A stretch of DNA of 7,182 bases. It comes from Candidatus Shapirobacteria bacterium (lineage in GTDB: Bacteria > Patescibacteriota > Microgenomatia > UBA12405). A program made the position numbers and the translations under genes. Positions within the stretch are counted from its first letter, which is position 1. The number at the start of each line of letters is the position of its first letter. The stretch is taken from assembly GCA_026395315.1 (NCBI GenBank), contig JAPLYY010000032.1, forward strand, positions 1 to 7,182. Reading direction: 5' to 3'. Positions 5,434-7,182 of the stretch are shown here, piece after piece. A model generated the notes under the pieces. That model saw only the letters and a program-made list of their open reading frames with translations, ran no database searches and was not told the DNA's origin.

Positions 5434-5469
5434 AACCTTTTTGAGCAGGTTCGACTCCTGCCCACTGGA
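5398..5469 (+). tRNA. tRNA-Tyr (anticodon GTA), class I form with archaeal-type identity
   Basis: A full cloverleaf of 72 nt can be drawn. Acceptor CCAGTGG (5398-5404) pairs with CCACTGG (5462-5468), with discriminator A5469. The D stem GCC (5407-5409) pairs with GGC (5419-5421). The anticodon stem AAGGT (5423-5427) pairs with ACCTT (5435-5439), and the loop CTGTAAA carries GTA at 5430-5432. The variable loop is TTTGA (5440-5444). The T stem GCAGG (5445-5449) pairs with CCTGC (5457-5461), with loop TTCGACT. All long stems are fully paired. CCA is not encoded. Bacterial tRNA-Tyr normally has G1-C72 and a long variable arm; this one has C1-G72 and a 5-nt loop, as in archaea. The 3-bp D stem with G13/A22 instead resembles bacterial class II tRNAs. 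It overlaps the end of the ASCH gene and stops 1 nt before the next, convergent gene. Confidence 0.93.
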
Positions 5470-5470
5470 C

Positions 5471-6106
5471 TTATTTCTTTAAGACATCAACAATTTTCGC
5501 TGTTATTGGCCATAAAGTGGTAGCAGTGTATTCATGATACTCTTTTGAAGTCATTTCCGATAACGTTATTGCTCTATTTTCAGGAATAAAAAACCAGTCA
5601 AAATAATAACCAAGCTTCGTAATTCGTAATTCGTTTGCTGCCGAACCTTTCGTTCTGACCTCATCTGAAACTATTTCGCCGTTAGGCATAGCCAAGGCAA
5701 TTCCATAACCAAAATAAATAGTTCGGTTTGTTTCACCATTTAATTTGTCTAATAGTTTCCGAGTATTTGTTACATCCGACTCATACTGATTGTCTACTCC
5801 TAAAATCATTTTTTCATTACCAGTTAATTCTTTTTTGGTTTCTGTGCCCGGCCAGCCGCCCAAGGCCTCAAATTCGATACCTCTGTCAAAGGAAACCGAC
5901 ATTAAACCTGATGCCTGACAATAAGCTCTGGCTTTCAACTCACTGTCACCTACAAAACTACCCGAATTCTCTTCAACATCAATATTTATCCCCAATCCCT
6001 TTGGGTTTACAAATTTATACATCTTATCTAATCCCAATTTCCGACAAGAATATAAAAATGGTTCGATCTTTGATTTATTTGTCGTCGCCACAAGTAGTTC
6101 TTTCAT
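5471..6106 (-). CDS. Divergent Ham1/RdgB-like non-canonical NTP pyrophosphatase
   Basis: The 211-aa protein begins LLVATTNKSKIEPF (residues 4-17), like the ATGNxGK nucleotide-binding start of the Ham1 family. It continues with VEENSGSFVGDSELKARAY (44-62; EETGxTFxxNAxxKAxxY), then FDRGIEFEALGGWPG (73-87; DDSGLxVxALxGxPG) and YYFDWFFIP (167-175; GFGYDPIFxP). Family enzymes hydrolyse ITP, XTP and dITP to monophosphates, cleaning the nucleotide pool. Departures are the first Asp of the DDSGL motif being Phe73, the longer segment at 93-116, and the absence of a recognisable SHR near the C-terminus (YTATTL instead). Activity or specificity may therefore differ. Residues 158-164 (NELRITK) derive from a 7-bp tandem repeat. 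The ATG at 6104-6106 lies about 16 nt after a TATAAT box. The stop is 1 nt from the tRNA end. Confidence 0.82.
   Translation of the reverse strand: MKELLVATTNKSKIEPFLYSCRKLGLDKMYKFVNPKGLGINIDVEENSGSFVGDSELKARAYCQASGLMSVSFDRGIEFEALGGWPGTETKKELTGNEKMILGVDNQYESDVTNTRKLLDKLNGETNRTIYFGYGIALAMPNGEIVSDEVRTKGSAANELRITKLGYYFDWFFIPENRAITLSEMTSKEYHEYTATTLWPITAKIVDVLKK
5616..5634. repeat. 7-bp tandem repeat TTCGTAA x 2.7 inside the Ham1-like gene
   Basis: The plus strand reads TTCGTAA, TTCGTAA, TTCGT without interruption. On the gene strand it is read as ACGAATT-type units, giving NELRITK. Because 7 is not a multiple of 3, each unit is read in a different frame, with 21 nt making one 7-codon cycle. ACGAATT-type runs are familiar as dispersed short repeats in CPR and other bacterial genomes. 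They are normally intergenic; this one is inside a gene at the loop before the GFGYDPIF-like motif. Confidence 0.6.
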
Positions 6107-6122
6107 GTATCTTTTTATCAGT

Positions 6123-6128
6123 ATTATA
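6123..6128 (-). promoter_or_regulatory. -10 box for the Ham1-like gene
   Basis: The minus strand reads TATAAT (6128-6123), 16 nt before the ATG at 6106, which gives a leader of about 10 nt. A -35 is not clear: the hexamer 17 nt upstream reads ATACCA. A perfect consensus -10 in an intergenic position divergent to recF supports the call. Confidence 0.5.
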
Positions 6129-6146
6129 CAGTTTCATTATTATTCT

Positions 6147-6159
6147 GGTATTAAATACC
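6147..6159. repeat. 13-bp perfect inverted repeat between divergent genes
   Basis: GGTATT (6147-6152) and AATACC (6154-6159) form a perfect inverted repeat around a single A. It overlaps the expected -35 region of the Ham1-like promoter. The size and symmetry fit a small dimeric repressor site, but no regulator is known and AT-rich palindromes can arise by chance. Confidence 0.35.
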
Positions 6160-6189
6160 CAAATAATTTCCCGATAGTTCCGAAACAGG

Positions 6190-6195
6190 TATAAT
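6190..6195 (+). promoter_or_regulatory. Upstream -10 box for recF (P1 candidate)
   Basis: A consensus TATAAT lies 41 nt before the recF GTG. A start about 7 nt downstream (near 6202) would make a leader of about 35 nt that opens directly with the stem-loop at 6202-6222. The -35 candidate TTTCCC (6167-6172) is weak. GGTATA occurs again immediately after (6197-6202). Confidence 0.4.
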
Positions 6196-6201
6196 AGGTA
6201 T

Positions 6202-6222
6202 AAAAGTGTCGTGGACGCTTTT
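6202..6222. repeat. 9-bp-arm inverted repeat upstream of recF
   Basis: AAAAGTGTC (6202-6210) pairs with GACGCTTTT (6214-6222) across the loop GTG, with one G-T wobble. As DNA it lies exactly where a -35 or repressor site would sit for the downstream -10 at 6225. As RNA from the upstream -10 it would form a 5' hairpin. Either an operator or a leader hairpin is possible; the sequence alone does not choose. Confidence 0.45.
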
Positions 6223-6230
6223 GATATACT
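6222..6230 (+). promoter_or_regulatory. Extended -10 for a leaderless recF transcript (P2)
   Basis: TGATATACT is an extended -10 (TGn then TATACT at 6225-6230). It ends 6 nt before the recF GTG (6237-6239), so the predicted transcript start coincides with the start codon. Extended -10 elements often work without a -35, and none is visible here. Confidence 0.5.
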
Positions 6231-6236
6231 TCTTTT

Positions 6237-7182
6237 GTGCATCTTTCCCACTTAACTCTTGAAAATTTTCGTTCTTACTCTAAAGTCGCCTTTGATTTTG
6301 AGCCTAAAATAAACCTTATCATCGGTCCCAACGGTTCCGGTAAAACCAATATTCTGGAATCAATTTATTTCCTGGCTTCCGGTAAAAGTTTTCGTTCTTC
6401 CTCGTCTTTACAATTAGTCAATTGGGACCAAAGTTACACTATCGTTCAGGGTACTTTAATAAAAAACAGTGAGCCTGTCGAGCTGGAGGTTCAGCTTTCG
6501 CAAAATCCTTCCACCAGTTCACTCTCCCGTAAATTTTTAGCTGATAATGTTGTTAAAACCCGTTCCAAATATCTTGGCACTTTACGGACTGTCATTTTCG
6601 AACCTGAAGACATCCGCCTGGTTACCGGTTCGCCCACCCGTCGTCGGGATTTTCTGGATAGTGTTTTTCAAACTTCCGAATGGCGTTACGCCTCAGCTTT
6701 GTCTCAATATCATCGGGCTTTACAAAATCGTAATCAACTCTTGGATCTTATCCGTGATCATCAGGCAGCCATTACTGAATTGTTTTATTGGGATCAATCA
6801 ATCGTCAAAAACGCCGAAATTCTCCAAAATTACCGACAAAACTTTATCAAATCTGCCAACAACTTCTTTTTTTCTCATTCACATCCCGAAATCCGGGAAA
6901 TTTCTATTAATTATCAACCATCCATTATTACTGCTGACAAAATTAATAAATTACAGAACCAGGAAATAGCTCAGGGGTACACTTTAGTCGGACCTCACCG
7001 TGATGATTTTTCTCTCGACAGCCTTCACTTTAATACTCCGGACAAAAACTTAGCCTTTTGGGGTAGCCGTGGCCAGCAACGGTTGGCTGTTTTAGCCCTC
7101 AGATTGGCTCAAATAAACTATCTTGAAGAAACTTACCATGAGCTACCGATTTTACTGCTCGATGATATTTTTTCTGAACTAG
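6237..7182 (+). CDS. recf: RecF, DNA replication/repair SMC-like ATPase (partial at 3' end)
   Basis: The open frame runs 315 codons to the window edge with no stop; full RecF is about 350-370 aa. RecF loads RecA at gaps with RecO and RecR. The start HLSHLTLENFRSY (residues 2-14) is typical. Walker A is GPNGSGKT (30-37), followed by NILESIYFLASGKSFR (38-53), the RecF-characteristic FEPEDIRLVTGSPTRRRDFLD (121-141), GPHRDDF (252-258), the ABC signature WGSRGQQR (275-282) and Walker B ILLLDDIFSEL (305-315). The start is GTG at 6237, because the family N-terminus begins exactly there and no earlier in-frame ATG fits. There is no Shine-Dalgarno site; an extended -10 just upstream suggests leaderless expression. 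The usual partner dnaN is not in the window; the upstream neighbour is the divergent Ham1-like gene. Confidence 0.95.
   Translation, partial: MHLSHLTLENFRSYSKVAFDFEPKINLIIGPNGSGKTNILESIYFLASGKSFRSSSSLQLVNWDQSYTIVQGTLIKNSEPVELEVQLSQNPSTSSLSRKFLADNVVKTRSKYLGTLRTVIFEPEDIRLVTGSPTRRRDFLDSVFQTSEWRYASALSQYHRALQNRNQLLDLIRDHQAAITELFYWDQSIVKNAEILQNYRQNFIKSANNFFFSHSHPEIREISINYQPSIITADKINKLQNQEIAQGYTLVGPHRDDFSLDSLHFNTPDKNLAFWGSRGQQRLAVLALRLAQINYLEETYHELPILLLDDIFSEL

Noticed and set aside
190..6106. Alternative genetic code (UGA as glycine), as in some CPR lineages; no gene here ends in TGA
   Set aside because: Nine visible stops are all TAA or TAG, but all genes are intact under the standard code with no in-frame TGA, and nine genes are too few to infer loss of UGA stops.
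5728..6177. 149-codon plus-strand open frame opposite the Ham1-like gene
   Set aside because: It is antisense to a conserved gene, its product is low-complexity and resembles no family, and it is explained as a shadow frame.
6174..6186. GTTCCGAAAC as a LexA-type SOS box upstream of recF
   Set aside because: The symmetry is imperfect and the spacing matches no known LexA consensus; no second copy is visible in the window.
6547..6969. 140-codon plus-strand frame inside recF
   Set aside because: It lies in another frame of a clear RecF coding sequence that has all family motifs.

Overview
The window looks like a compact, AT-rich genome of the Candidate Phyla Radiation (Patescibacteria), perhaps a Microgenomates-like lineage. 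The evidence is short, divergent versions of core enzymes, almost no intergenic space, few clear Shine-Dalgarno sites, several -10 boxes placed for leaderless transcripts, a tRNA gene with no encoded CCA, and a tRNA-Tyr with archaeal-type features of a kind reported in some CPR bacteria. The standard genetic code fits every gene. The phylum call is inference.

Positions 1-3489 (minus strand) hold one tight gene run. Read 5' to 3' it is rpiB, pgk, a 65-codon unknown gene, gap, an rpe-like gene, and a LOG-family gene cut by the window edge. Genes overlap or lie within 17 bp of each other. RpiB and Rpe interconvert pentose phosphates, while GAPDH and Pgk carry out the NAD(P)H- and ATP-yielding steps of lower glycolysis. 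The operon therefore links ribose-5-phosphate chemistry to energy conservation. If the LOG protein is a phosphoribohydrolase it could supply ribose 5-phosphate to the same flow. Three of these enzymes carry unusual residues: GAPDH has NADP-type cofactor positions, the Rpe-like protein lacks one metal-binding His, and RpiB has Asp at a normally His position. A 45-bp palindromic repeat is inserted in frame in pgk.

Positions 3490-5470 hold a YgjP-like metallopeptidase gene (+), an exonuclease III gene (-) convergent with it and sharing 4 bp, and an ASCH-domain gene (+) divergent from exonuclease III across a 21-bp gap with a perfectly symmetric -10 palindrome. The last 36 nt of the ASCH frame lie inside a tRNA-Tyr(GTA) gene, and its stop codon is in the anticodon loop. 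This tRNA has a C1-G72 pair and a 5-nt variable loop, both non-bacterial traits for tRNA-Tyr, but its D-arm resembles bacterial class II tRNAs.

Positions 5471-7182 hold a divergent Ham1/RdgB-like pyrophosphatase gene (-) containing a 7-bp tandem repeat, then a 130-bp intergenic region with promoters and two inverted repeats, then recF (+), which runs off the window. No CRISPR array, transposase or phage gene is visible. The most novel items are the chimeric tRNA-Tyr with its nested stop codon, the protein-coding micro-repeats, and the symmetric leaderless promoters.
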